Assembly: GCF_000763385.1 (NCBI RefSeq)
Contig: NZ_JQFA01000002.1
Coordinates: forward strand, 3,162,001 to 3,226,000
From: Leptolyngbya sp. KIOST-1
Lineage (GTDB): Bacteria > Cyanobacteriota > Cyanobacteriia > Phormidesmidales > Phormidesmidaceae
DNA: 64,000 nucleotides
Reading direction: 5' to 3'
The notes beneath the pieces were generated by a model. It did not search any database and was not told where the DNA came from. It worked only from the letters and a program-made list of their open reading frames with translations. Positions 17,541 to 26,758 of the stretch are shown in pieces. Position numbers and translations under genes: made by a program. Position 1 is the first letter of the stretch. The number at the start of each line of letters is the position of its first letter.

Positions 17541-19446
17541 CCGTCTCTAAAGATTCAAACAAATATTTTCGATTTTGCATAATCATTGAAAACTCGAAAG
17601 TGAGATAGTCTCCAATAGTCTTTTCAAATTCTGCATCGGAGGGGACTTCATCATTAAAGTAATAGAAGCTATGTAGCCACTCATCATTGGCTTCAACAGT
17701 CGTTTTAACACAAAATTTGCTTTCTGCTTCGATTCGGTCAAACCAAACATCCAGCAAGTGTTGTTTTCTATCTTTAGCTTGTTCCGTTTCAATTAAGCCA
17801 ATATGGGGACTGACCTTAAAGCCATCTTCTCTAAAATCAATAAACTTACACTCTTTATCTGCAATATGTGGCTCACCTGCTGTAAAGATGGCAATACAGG
17901 GCATAGTCCCAACGCCATAGAATGTGTCTTTGTTTAATGTGATAACGCCTTCCAAGGTGTGTTTTTTGAGAATATTAGCTTGAATGGCTTTTTCTTCATG
18001 AGTTTTGCCCGTAACCGAAGATTGAGGAATAATTACGATAGCCCGGCCACCCTCAACTAAAGAATCCAATAGATGCTCGGTGAACGCAATTTCGTACAAG
18101 TCAGGGTTTTTCTTTGATCCTTGTGAGTAAGGCGGATTCATCATCCCAACCGTAGCTGCCTTGAGTTGTAGCTTGTTTGGGGCTTCTTTTAGAAAATTGC
18201 AATTGATTAAGTTGCTTTTGCCATCGCCTCTAAGAATCATATTGGTTGTAGCAATGGTAAACATATAAGGCTGCAACTCAAAACCATGTAGTTGTTTTTG
18301 CCGAATATTTTTCTTGGTGTTTTCGTTGCCGGTTTGGGCAAGCATATAGTGCATTGCGGCAATTAAGAAGCCAGCAGTTCCAGCACAAGGATCAAAAACC
18401 ACGTCATCAGCTTTCACGCCTACCAATTCACAAAATAAATCGGTGATGTGCTTTGGAGTTAATACAATTCCAAGTGTTTGCCCATCTCCACCGGAATATG
18501 ACATAAACTCACCATAAAATCGCCCCAAGTAATCTTCTGACGAGCTTGTATACTTGATGCTTTTGTAAATTTTCTCATGCAAAAATTCAGTAAAGTGCTT
18601 GAGAGGTGTTTTGTTTAATGTTGAATTCAGTTCATTCAGAAGATGAGTATCTTTGATGATAGAGAATTGACTTAGGATCTTGTCTCTCTTGACTTCTGGT
18701 GAAACTCTCGAACGCTTTAAGTTTTTCTCAATAGAGTTGTAAATTTTCTCGCCATCTGTATCAATTTCATCGCCGTTCAAGTTATCAATTTCAAAGCTAC
18801 CAAATTCTGCTTCACGCAATGCAAGAAGTATCCCTGAAACGATAAGCGGCTTATCAATATCCTTGAGATTTCCATAATTACGCAAGTCTTCATGTAACTC
18901 TGCGGCATCTCTGAGGATTTCGGCCAGCTCTTTCTCTCGATCAGTATCTTCCTGAAGAACTTCTCTGATGTAATACTCAGAAATGTTTTGTTCGTTGAAT
19001 GAGATAAAAGACTCTACCTCGGGTAGCTCACGATAGTATTCTGTCTCATCAATAAATAAAGGGCTGATTTTGTGCTTTTTCTCGTCACCAGAAATCCCGA
19101 ATGCTATGATTTTTTTATATAAAGTATTTTGAGCTAGATGCTGGCCGTAAAACAGAGCTCCATTTACGGAAAAATCTTGAACATCTTTTGCTACAAGGCT
19201 TATCAAGCCCTTGGAATCCAGTTTTATGTGTTTGGCTAAGTCGGCCTTGTTCTCAATAACAATAAGAAAGTCTTTAACTACACCAACAAACTCAGGAAAA
19301 CCTACTTTGCCAGAACCGCTCTTGGATGCTGTCTTTAGGGCTTTGTCAATTTCAAGAATGGTGCTTCCTTGAGGTTCTAACTCAATGCCAGCGTCTTTTA
19401 ATAAACCATGAACCCAGAAATCCGTTTTTGCTTCTTTCTTAGCCAC
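17512..19446 (-). CDS. BcgI-like type IIB restriction endonuclease-methyltransferase subunit
   Basis: 644-residue fusion of an N-terminal PD-(D/E)xK nuclease with an N6-adenine methyltransferase. Nuclease core: Pro51-Glu52, Asp59 and Glu65-x-Lys67 (IVIENK). Methylase motif I DPCAGTAGF near 350-358 and motif IV NPPY near 435-438. Length almost equals that of BcgI A (about 637 aa), and the next gene is the matching S subunit, so together they should cut on both sides of a bipartite site and protect by methylation. All key residues look intact, so the system may be active. Start ATG 19446. Confidence 0.87.
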   Translation of the reverse strand: MAKKEAKTDFWVHGLLKDAGIELEPQGSTILEIDKALKTASKSGSGKVGFPEFVGVVKDFLIVIENKADLAKHIKLDSKGLISLVAKDVQDFSVNGALFYGQHLAQNTLYKKIIAFGISGDEKKHKISPLFIDETEYYRELPEVESFISFNEQNISEYYIREVLQEDTDREKELAEILRDAAELHEDLRNYGNLKDIDKPLIVSGILLALREAEFGSFEIDNLNGDEIDTDGEKIYNSIEKNLKRSRVSPEVKRDKILSQFSIIKDTHLLNELNSTLNKTPLKHFTEFLHEKIYKSIKYTSSSEDYLGRFYGEFMSYSGGDGQTLGIVLTPKHITDLFCELVGVKADDVVFDPCAGTAGFLIAAMHYMLAQTGNENTKKNIRQKQLHGFELQPYMFTIATTNMILRGDGKSNLINCNFLKEAPNKLQLKAATVGMMNPPYSQGSKKNPDLYEIAFTEHLLDSLVEGGRAIVIIPQSSVTGKTHEEKAIQANILKKHTLEGVITLNKDTFYGVGTMPCIAIFTAGEPHIADKECKFIDFREDGFKVSPHIGLIETEQAKDRKQHLLDVWFDRIEAESKFCVKTTVEANDEWLHSFYYFNDEVPSDAEFEKTIGDYLTFEFSMIMQNRKYLFESLETDEAENVVES

Positions 19447-19518
19447 TCAGTTACTCCAGATTGTAAAATTAATATTTCAGCTTTCCAAACCAGACTAATC
19501 ACAAGGTATGCTAACTAG

Positions 19519-19628
19519 CTAGTACTCTGAGGCGGAAGTAAATCTACCGCTGCGCAAGTTTCTGGCTTGCCATAAGCACACGACGACTGCGCTACAATAG
19601 TTGAGAAATTTCTGACTCAGTGTACTAG
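19519..19628. repeat. 110-bp MITE-like foldback element
   Basis: Ends are inverted copies of CTAGTAC(T/A)CTGAG (19519-19531 and 19616-19628, one mismatch), with weaker complementarity continuing inward, so the element could fold back almost completely. No coding capacity. It lies at the right edge of the AT-rich island, between the restriction operon and the tubulin-like gene. A target duplication is not obvious. Confidence 0.6.
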
Positions 19629-19650
19629 ATATTTTGGGGTATGCACTTCC

Positions 19651-22600
19651 CTAAGCCAATTCCGATCGCACGTTCTCCTCAATAATCGCCACCTGCTCAT
19701 TGGTCAGGCCCAGTTCTTCCTGGAGTTCCAGCAGTTGGGCCTGTTCTTCCAGGTCAACCTCGCCGTCATTTTCGATGAAAGCGCGGAACATCAGGGCGTA
19801 TTCAGCGGCGGCCTGTTCGAGGGTGTTTTGAGGTTGGTATTGGGCGGCGATCGCATTCGCCTGTTCCACCGATACCCCGTACTTCACCCGGAATTTCTCC
19901 AGCAGCTCTAGCTCCGTGGGCGAGGGATTGCCTCGCCGATAGCAGGTTTCGACCAGCTTGGCGTATTTGGCCAGGTTTTCGGAGTCGAGGGCGGGGGGAG
20001 GGGGGGGAGATTGGGGAGAGGGGGAAGAGGGGGAAGAGGGGGTGGGCGGTTGGGGCGGTTGGGGCGCACTGCTGTGCGCCCGTACGGGGGCTTCGGGCGC
20101 GGCGGATTCGCCGGGGATGAAGAGGCGGTGGGTGGTGACGAAGTCGGCGATCGCCGCCTGGATGCGCTTGTACTCGTCGCTATCGGAGCCACCGGGGAGC
20201 GTTTGTTCTTGCTGTTGCAGGTAGGTCATCACCTGGGTGTAGAGGACCTGCTTTTGAGGTTTGGTAGCGGCCTGTTCACCGATGGCGCGGATGCTGTTGT
20301 CCAGGGTTTCTGCCAGTCGGCGGTTTTGGTCGGTGAGGAGAAAGTCCTCCGCTTCGGCCCAGGTGGCCCCCATGACTTCGGTTTTGTCGAAGCCGGTGAG
20401 CTTGTCGCGGTAGGTGAATTTGACCTCGGCAAAGCCCGTCACCCGGTTGTCTTCGCGGCGCACCAGGCCCAGGGCGTTGGCCAGCATCAGGTTGTAGCGG
20501 GCCTGGCGTTCGTTGCTGGTTTCAGGCATCACATCGCCAAACTGGCGGTAGTCCTGGTGGGTGTGCAGGGGGTTGTGGTCGGCCTGGCCCACGGCGCGGT
20601 AGAGCGATCGCATCCGTTCCATGCCCTCAATCAGCCGCAGCGGGAAGGCTCCGGTCTCCTGCACAAAGTAGATGTGGTAGGGGTCGTTGAGGGGGCGAAT
20701 TTCCTTGTCGGTGACGGTGCTGGTCTTGCGGATCATCGGCAGCAGGGCGGAGACCGCCGGGTCGGTGGGTTTGCTGCCCCCCTGGATGCCGACCAGCTTC
20801 TGGTACTTCTCCAGCTTGTCGTCCCAGCCCAGTTTTTTCTGCTCCTGGCTGAGGCGCAGGAAGGGTTCCGACTTCTCAAAGGTGGTCTTGATCTGGGCTT
20901 CCTGCATTTCCACGGTGGGGTACTGCTCCAGGAACTTGCGGGCGGTGGAGATGTCGAGCTGGCTGCGGCGGCGAAACACCTCCATGGCTTGCCCCAGCAG
21001 CCGTTCGTAGAGGTCTTTGGTCTTCAGGGCGTCGAAGGGGTAGAGGTCGAACAGGCGCAGCCGCAGGTCTTCCAGCACCTGCTGGGAGAGGGTCTGGCAG
21101 AGGGTTTCTTCCTGGTCGGCGACGGTGCTGCGGTAGGCGGCGTCGATCTCCTTTTCGTCGTAGAGCAGAATGCCGTTGACCGTCAGGCCGCTGGTTTCGC
21201 GGGTGTAGACCCGCTCCTTGTCGCGCAGCTCGCTCTGCACGGTGGTCAGCACGGTTTCAAAGGCGGTCAGATCCACCAAAAGCTGGTCGATTTCCTCCCG
21301 CAGGCCGTCCAGCAGCATCACCCCCAGGGTGCGGGCCTTGACCTCGACTTTGGACACGTAGATCTGCTCCAGCGCCTGCATGATGCCCTGAAAGTCGTCT
21401 TCGATGACCTTCTTGCGGTTGAGCATCATCATCTGCTTGGCGTGGTTGTCGATCTGCTTCAGCAGGGTTTGCAGGGCGTTTTGGGCCGATCGCTCCCTGG
21501 GCAACCAGTACTTCTGGCGGTCCTGGTCAAATTTGCTGCGAAAGTCGGCAAACACCTCGATCAGCACTTCCAAAAACTGCCGGGTGAACTTTGGCCCCCG
21601 GAAGCGGTCTTCCACCATCTGGTACACCGCTTCCCGCAGTTCCCGCCGCTTTTCGGGGATCAGCCAGCTGAGGTTGTCCCACATTTTTTGGAAGTAGTCG
21701 CTCCAGCGTTTGGGGTCAGTGCCGGTGTCGTGGAAGTGGGGCCGATACTTTTCTTCTTCGTTGGAGATGAACCGTTGCAGGTTCTCGAAGGGGATGTTGA
21801 GGTCGTTGCGGCGCTTGCGGATGCTGGCCACCCAGTCGGCGACTTCCTTGGCGTAGGGCTTTTTGTTGTCGCCCATGCTGATGCTGTCGATGATCTGGTG
21901 ATCGTGCTCCGATTCGGCCAGAAATAGGCCAGGCAAAATCTCGGTGCGAATCAGGTCGGACATGGCGGCGGGGGCGGGGGTGGGGTTGCTCCACCAGTCC
22001 ACCAGCTTGCCCGCCAGGCGGGCCGAGCAGGCGTTCAGCACCCGCTCCACCGGAAACTGCACGCTGGAGAGGCCAAAGCTCATGAAGTTCTGGGGGTAGC
22101 CCAGGGCGTCTGGGCTGGCCCAGTGTTTGCGCACGTTGTCGCGCACCAGCTTTTTGTACTGGCTGAAGCCGGAGGTGAAATCTAGAAACACATTCTGGGC
22201 CACCATCTCCAGCACGTCCCCCAGGGTGGGGAAGGTGACTTTGTCGTTACTGTTGCCCACCAGGTAGGTGAAGTTGAAGGGGGTGTCGAGACCGCTCTGG
22301 CTGGTGATGCGATCGCTCTGGCTGTCGCTGTACTGAGCGTCGAAGCGGGTGTCGCTGCGGCTGTAGTGGTTCAGCTCCATCAGGGCGGCGTAGGCATTGG
22401 CAATGACGCGATCGCCCAACCCCGAAAACGCCCCCGGCAGCACCAGAAAAGCGCTGGTCTGGGGCAGCTCGGAGATCGGCACCCAGTCGCGCAGGTTGTA
22501 GGCCAGATCCAGCACCATGCCGGAGCCGGTACCGCCCGAGAGCGAACACACCACAAAGATGTTGATGCCCTTGTCGAGCTGCACCTTCCAGCGATCGAGC

Positions 22601-23046
22601 ATGAACTTTTCGTGGCCGACGATGCGCCCCTTGGCTTTGTTGAAATAGTCTTTGATCAGCGGGTAGTTGAGGGCAAAGGCAAACCGCCCCAGGGCGCGAA
22701 TCTGCCCCGCCCCCGCCAGAATCGAATCGGTGCCCTTCAGCTCGCTGGGGAACCACTCGTCCAGGTATTGGTAGGCCGAGAGCTTGTTGAGAATCGCCTT
22801 GGCGTCCTCCACCTTGGCCCAGATCTGCTCGATGGGCCGCAGGGAAATATCCTGCTTCAGTACAGTTTGCGCCTCGGAGACCCGCGCATTCTGCTCGGTG
22901 TCAATGTGCAAAAACGACACAATCGGCAACGCATCCAGGGATCCGTACTGCTCCACCACCATGCGGCGAATTTTGATCAAGATCTCTTTGCCGGTTCCCC
23001 CCACGCCGATGATCACGGTGGGGGTCATGCCTGTGTATTCGCTCAT
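19651..23046 (-). CDS. Tubulin-like GTPase (Tubulin_2 family) with C-terminal TerB-like domain
   Basis: 1131-residue protein. The N-terminal 350 residues form a tubulin/FtsZ-like GTPase domain: GVGGTGK at 14-20 and the tubulin signature SGGTGSG at 170-176. It belongs to the large bacterial tubulin-like proteins (PF13809) rather than to cell-division FtsZ. A long helical middle region follows, then a Pro/Ser-rich linker at about 990-1020 and a C-terminal acidic helical domain (about 1035-1131; DGEVDLEEQ) resembling TerB-like domains. It likely forms polymers or membrane-associated assemblies (family inference). Divergently transcribed from a membrane coiled-coil protein. No VWA or chaperone partners of related systems are in the window. 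Confidence 0.85.
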   Translation of the reverse strand: MSEYTGMTPTVIIGVGGTGKEILIKIRRMVVEQYGSLDALPIVSFLHIDTEQNARVSEAQTVLKQDISLRPIEQIWAKVEDAKAILNKLSAYQYLDEWFPSELKGTDSILAGAGQIRALGRFAFALNYPLIKDYFNKAKGRIVGHEKFMLDRWKVQLDKGINIFVVCSLSGGTGSGMVLDLAYNLRDWVPISELPQTSAFLVLPGAFSGLGDRVIANAYAALMELNHYSRSDTRFDAQYSDSQSDRITSQSGLDTPFNFTYLVGNSNDKVTFPTLGDVLEMVAQNVFLDFTSGFSQYKKLVRDNVRKHWASPDALGYPQNFMSFGLSSVQFPVERVLNACSARLAGKLVDWWSNPTPAPAAMSDLIRTEILPGLFLAESEHDHQIIDSISMGDNKKPYAKEVADWVASIRKRRNDLNIPFENLQRFISNEEEKYRPHFHDTGTDPKRWSDYFQKMWDNLSWLIPEKRRELREAVYQMVEDRFRGPKFTRQFLEVLIEVFADFRSKFDQDRQKYWLPRERSAQNALQTLLKQIDNHAKQMMMLNRKKVIEDDFQGIMQALEQIYVSKVEVKARTLGVMLLDGLREEIDQLLVDLTAFETVLTTVQSELRDKERVYTRETSGLTVNGILLYDEKEIDAAYRSTVADQEETLCQTLSQQVLEDLRLRLFDLYPFDALKTKDLYERLLGQAMEVFRRRSQLDISTARKFLEQYPTVEMQEAQIKTTFEKSEPFLRLSQEQKKLGWDDKLEKYQKLVGIQGGSKPTDPAVSALLPMIRKTSTVTDKEIRPLNDPYHIYFVQETGAFPLRLIEGMERMRSLYRAVGQADHNPLHTHQDYRQFGDVMPETSNERQARYNLMLANALGLVRREDNRVTGFAEVKFTYRDKLTGFDKTEVMGATWAEAEDFLLTDQNRRLAETLDNSIRAIGEQAATKPQKQVLYTQVMTYLQQQEQTLPGGSDSDEYKRIQAAIADFVTTHRLFIPGESAAPEAPVRAHSSAPQPPQPPTPSSPSSPSPQSPPPPPALDSENLAKYAKLVETCYRRGNPSPTELELLEKFRVKYGVSVEQANAIAAQYQPQNTLEQAAAEYALMFRAFIENDGEVDLEEQAQLLELQEELGLTNEQVAIIEENVRSELA
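19988..20066. repeat. Homopurine G-rich low-complexity tract inside the tubulin-like gene
   Basis: Long run of G tracts with scattered A on the plus strand encoding the Pro/Ser-rich linker on the minus strand. It has quadruplex or triplex potential and is a likely site of length variation. Confidence 0.7.
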
Positions 23047-23246
23047 AGCTGGGGCACCGAGGAGGAGGACTGAGGATCGCTAACGCTTAAGGTTTCCCAG
23101 GTAACTACCGCTCAATTTTGGCAATTCCGCAGGAGCTTATTAAATGTTGATAATAGCGCCGACTATCGGGGGTCGGGGGTAGCTGGGAATGCTAAGGACA
23201 ATCACTCCGTCTTGGCGGCCCCGGAGCCCAGGGGAGATGGCGTAAA

Positions 23247-23738
23247 ATGGCACTATTCAACCGTCGGGTGTGGATCAACTTTTTGGGGCTGCTGCCCGGC
23301 AGTCTGGTTACAGTACTGGCGATCGCCGTCGCGTTTCTGAGGTTCTATGACCAACAAGACTTCCAATTCCTCAGCATCGTCGCCCAGCCCCAGCTCTGGA
23401 GCAACCGACTCACTGTGGCAGCCCTCCTGGCTGCACTGGCTAATTTCGGCGTTGAGTGGAACCGTCGAAATCGAGAAGGAGACCGCGAGGCTGAGGCACG
23501 AGACCGCGAGGCTGAGGCACGAAACCGCGAGAATGAGAGAAGAGAACGCGAAAATGAGAGAGCAGAACGCGAAGCTCGACGAAATCGACAGGAAGCTCGA
23601 CGCGATCGACAGGAAATACGCTACCGCAAAGCCCAACTCCGCTACCAGCTCGACCCCAGCGAACCCCACCGCCGAGAGCTAGGGTTGGTGCTGGCGGCTT
23701 TGGAGGAGTACGAGCAGACCCTGGAGGAGATGCTCTAG
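23247..23738 (+). CDS. Membrane-anchored charged coiled-coil protein
   Basis: 163-residue protein with two N-terminal membrane segments (about 11-30 and 52-66) and a long Arg/Glu-rich helix (about 68-140) likely to form a coiled coil, partly encoded by a 21-base tandem repeat at 23480-23520. No family recognised. It is divergent from the tubulin-like gene across a 200-base spacer, which suggests, but does not prove, that it is a membrane partner. Start ATG 23247. The repetitive DNA keeps several other frames open; this frame is chosen for its membrane segments. Confidence 0.68.
   Translation: MALFNRRVWINFLGLLPGSLVTVLAIAVAFLRFYDQQDFQFLSIVAQPQLWSNRLTVAALLAALANFGVEWNRRNREGDREAEARDREAEARNRENERRERENERAEREARRNRQEARRDRQEIRYRKAQLRYQLDPSEPHRRELGLVLAALEEYEQTLEEML
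23480..23520 (+). repeat. 21-bp tandem repeat in coiled-coil gene
   Basis: Two near-perfect copies of a 21-base unit (beginning GAGACCGCGAGG), followed by degenerate GAGAACGCGA-type units to about 23580. They encode the Arg/Glu-rich helix, and the unit length gives a 7-residue heptad. Confidence 0.7.
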
Positions 23739-23848
23739 ATCGCTGAGCCTGCCGGGCCCAGGTCAAAAAAACTTCACCGAAATACAGGAGTTGGGGGCCG
23801 TTACGCTAGGATCGAGCCCTGGTAAATCCCTCACGTTGCCCCTCCCCT

Positions 23849-26629
23849 GTGACCTATTCCCCCGCAAAAACCTGGCGTTTGCGTCGCCTGCTGCCCTGGT
23901 TGGTGGCTATCACCCTGCTGCTGGTGTTCTCCGGTGCTCTGGTCCATCTACTGACCGAATCGTGGTGGTTTGAGTCAGTGGGCTATGGGTCAGTGTTCTG
24001 GCTGCGGCTGCGGTGGCAGTTGGGGTTGGGGCTGGGGACAGCGATCCTCTATGCCGGGGTGCTGTGGGTCAACTACCAGATCGCCCAGCGGATTACCCGC
24101 GATCGCAGCTACCGCTTCCTCAGCCGCTACAGCGACCTCACCCAGCGCAACTACCTGGAGCGGATGATCCATCTGGGGGTATTGGGGCTGATCCTGGTGA
24201 TCACCCTGGGGGTGGCCCTCCAGGCCGCCGGGGCCTGGCAGCGGGTGCTGCAATTTCTCAATCCCACCCCCTTTGGCACCGTCGATCCGATCTTTCAGCG
24301 GGATATTGGCTTCTACATCTTTCAGTTGCCGCTGTGGCAGGGCCTCCAGGAGGATCTGCTGGGGCTGCTGGTGTGGGCCCTGCTGATTGCCGCTGGGGTC
24401 TACGCCCTGAAGGGGGAGGTGCGCCCCGAGCGCGGCTGGAAGTACTTTCTCACCGGGGAGGCCAAGGCCCACCTGTGCCTGCTGCTGGCGGCGATCGCGG
24501 TGGTGCTGGCGGCGGGCTTCTGGCTCGATCGCTACGGGCTGCTGTACTCGGGCAGCGGGGTCATCTTTGGGGCTGGCTACACCGACGTCCACGCCCGCCT
24601 GCAAGCCCTCAGGCTGATGGGGTTTGTCACCCTGGCGGTAGCAATGCTGTTTGTGGTGGCCCTCACCCGCAGTGGTTTTTCGCTGCCTATTTTTGGCATT
24701 GCCATCTACCTGGGGGTGCTGGTGCTGGTGAATGGGCTGTACCCCTGGTTTCAGCAAAACTTTGTGGTCGAGCCCAACGAGCTCACCCTGGAACGCCCCT
24801 ATATCGAGCACAATATTGCCTTTACTCGGCAGGCCTACAACCTCGATAACGTTGCCACAGAACCCTTTCGCGCCGAAAATGACCTTACCCGCGAGGCGAT
24901 CGATGCCAACACCCCCACGGTGGGCAACATTCGCCTGTGGGACTACGCCCCGCTGCTGAGCACCTACAAGCAGCTGCAAGAAATTCGCCTCTACTACAAC
25001 TTTGAGGATGTCGATATCGACCGCTACACCCTCAACGGCGACTACCGCCAGGTCACCCTCTCGGCCCGGGAACTGCCCGTGGAGCAGCTGCCGCCGGAGG
25101 CCCAGAACTGGATCAACCGCCAGCTCAAATTCACCCACGGCTTTGGGGTGGTGATGAGCCCGGTGAACCAGGTCACCGCCAACGGGCTACCGGAATTTTT
25201 CATTCGCAACGTGCCCCCCGACAGCACTGTCGATCTGCCCCTGGACCAGCCCCGCATCTACTACGGCGAAGGCACCCGCAACTACATCTTTACCGGGGCC
25301 AACACCGACGAGTTTGACTACCCCCTGGGGGACACCAACGCCGCCTACCGCTACACCGGAGTCGGGGGGGTGCAGCTCAACTCGTGGCTGCGGCGTCTGT
25401 TCTATGCCTACGACCTGGGCAATGCTCGCCTTCTCATCTCCAACTATTTCAGCCCCGAGACCCGCATTCACTATCACCGACTGATCACCGAGCGGGTGCG
25501 CCAGGTGGCTCCCTTCCTAACCTACGATAGCGACCCCTACCCGGTCGTGCTGGACGGGCGCATCAAGTGGGTGCTGGACGGCTACACCACCAGCGATCGC
25601 TACCCCTACGCCGAGCCGCTCAACTACCGCACCGACCTGATCTCTCTGGTCGAGAGCACCAATCCCCTGGTGCGCAACAACATCAACTACATCCGCGATG
25701 CCGTCAAGGTGTTCGTCGACGCCTACGACGGCACAATCGAATTCTATGCCCGCGATCGCAGCGATCCGCTGCTGGCCACCTTCAGCCGCATCTTCCCTGC
25801 CCTGTTCAAGTCGATGGACGATCTGCCCGCCAGCTACCGCGATCACCTGCGTTACCCCCAGGACATTTTTACCGTCCAGGCCCAGATGTATCGGGCTTTC
25901 CACATGGAGAATCCCGAGGTCTTCTATAACCGCGAAGACCTGTGGCGCTTTCCAGAACATGAGGAGGACGGGGCCACCCAGGCGATGGAGCCCTACTACA
26001 TCATCATGAAGCTACCCCGCCTGGAGCGGGAGGAGTTTTTACAGATTTTGCCCTTTACCCCCGCCAACCGCGACAACATGATCGCCTGGATGGCGGGCGG
26101 CTCCGACGGCGACAACTACGGCCAACTGCTGCTCTACGAATTTCCCAAGCAGGAGCTCGTGTTTGGCCCCACCCAGGTCGAAGCCCGCATCAGCCAGACC
26201 CCAGAGATCTCAGAGCAGCTCACCCTCTGGAGCCAGCAGGGGTCGCGGGTGATTCGCGGCACCCTGCTGGTGATTCCGGTGGAGCAGTCGCTGCTCTACG
26301 TGCAGCCCATCTACCTGCGGGCCGACCAGGGCGAACTGCCCGAGCTGCGGCGGGTGATCGTTGCCTACGCCGATCGCGTCGTGATGCGCGAAACCCTGGA
26401 GCAAAGCCTGGATGTTATCTTTGGAGAAGCGAGCACACCGCCAACCACGGCGCCCCCCGAGGGAACTCCTGCGCCGATCACCACGACCACAGCCGAGCTG
26501 GTGCAGGCTGCCCTGGAATCCTATCAGACGGGGCAACAGGCGCTTCAGCAGGGTGACTGGCAGCGCTATGGTGAGGCCCAGCGGCAGTTGGAAAGTCTTT
26601 TGCAGCAGCTAAATCAACAAATTCCTTAA
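23849..26629 (+). CDS. UPF0182 family membrane protein
   Basis: 926-residue protein of the UPF0182 (COG1615) family, widespread in cyanobacteria and actinobacteria. Several membrane segments occupy the first ~320 residues, followed by a large extracytoplasmic region with the family-typical PNELTLERPYI and WLRRLFYAYDLGNARLLIS blocks. A Thr/Pro-rich linker and a short C-terminal helical piece (AALESYQTGQQALQQGDW) follow, resembling the end of other family members. GTG start at 23849. Function is unknown for the family; an envelope role is likely from topology. It stands 110 bases after the coiled-coil gene, in the same direction, so co-transcription is possible. Confidence 0.93.
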   Translation: MTYSPAKTWRLRRLLPWLVAITLLLVFSGALVHLLTESWWFESVGYGSVFWLRLRWQLGLGLGTAILYAGVLWVNYQIAQRITRDRSYRFLSRYSDLTQRNYLERMIHLGVLGLILVITLGVALQAAGAWQRVLQFLNPTPFGTVDPIFQRDIGFYIFQLPLWQGLQEDLLGLLVWALLIAAGVYALKGEVRPERGWKYFLTGEAKAHLCLLLAAIAVVLAAGFWLDRYGLLYSGSGVIFGAGYTDVHARLQALRLMGFVTLAVAMLFVVALTRSGFSLPIFGIAIYLGVLVLVNGLYPWFQQNFVVEPNELTLERPYIEHNIAFTRQAYNLDNVATEPFRAENDLTREAIDANTPTVGNIRLWDYAPLLSTYKQLQEIRLYYNFEDVDIDRYTLNGDYRQVTLSARELPVEQLPPEAQNWINRQLKFTHGFGVVMSPVNQVTANGLPEFFIRNVPPDSTVDLPLDQPRIYYGEGTRNYIFTGANTDEFDYPLGDTNAAYRYTGVGGVQLNSWLRRLFYAYDLGNARLLISNYFSPETRIHYHRLITERVRQVAPFLTYDSDPYPVVLDGRIKWVLDGYTTSDRYPYAEPLNYRTDLISLVESTNPLVRNNINYIRDAVKVFVDAYDGTIEFYARDRSDPLLATFSRIFPALFKSMDDLPASYRDHLRYPQDIFTVQAQMYRAFHMENPEVFYNREDLWRFPEHEEDGATQAMEPYYIIMKLPRLEREEFLQILPFTPANRDNMIAWMAGGSDGDNYGQLLLYEFPKQELVFGPTQVEARISQTPEISEQLTLWSQQGSRVIRGTLLVIPVEQSLLYVQPIYLRADQGELPELRRVIVAYADRVVMRETLEQSLDVIFGEASTPPTTAPPEGTPAPITTTTAELVQAALESYQTGQQALQQGDWQRYGEAQRQLESLLQQLNQQIP

Positions 26630-26758
26630 CATTTAGGACGCTATTTCACCAGGTTCGCATGCCGCTAAAGGTTGATTGTGCCAATATCAGTCGGCACGGG
26701 CATACTATAGGGAATTCTCCGGCCCTTGCGCTGAATTCATCGAATTCAATAGACCTCT

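Noticed and set aside
20011-21927. 638-codon plus-strand frame opposite the tubulin-like gene
   Set aside because: Low-complexity Gly/Val/His/Gln-rich translation typical of an antisense shadow in GC-rich DNA.
23990-25138. 382-codon minus-strand frame inside the UPF0182 gene
   Set aside because: Antisense shadow; the plus strand encodes a full-length known family.
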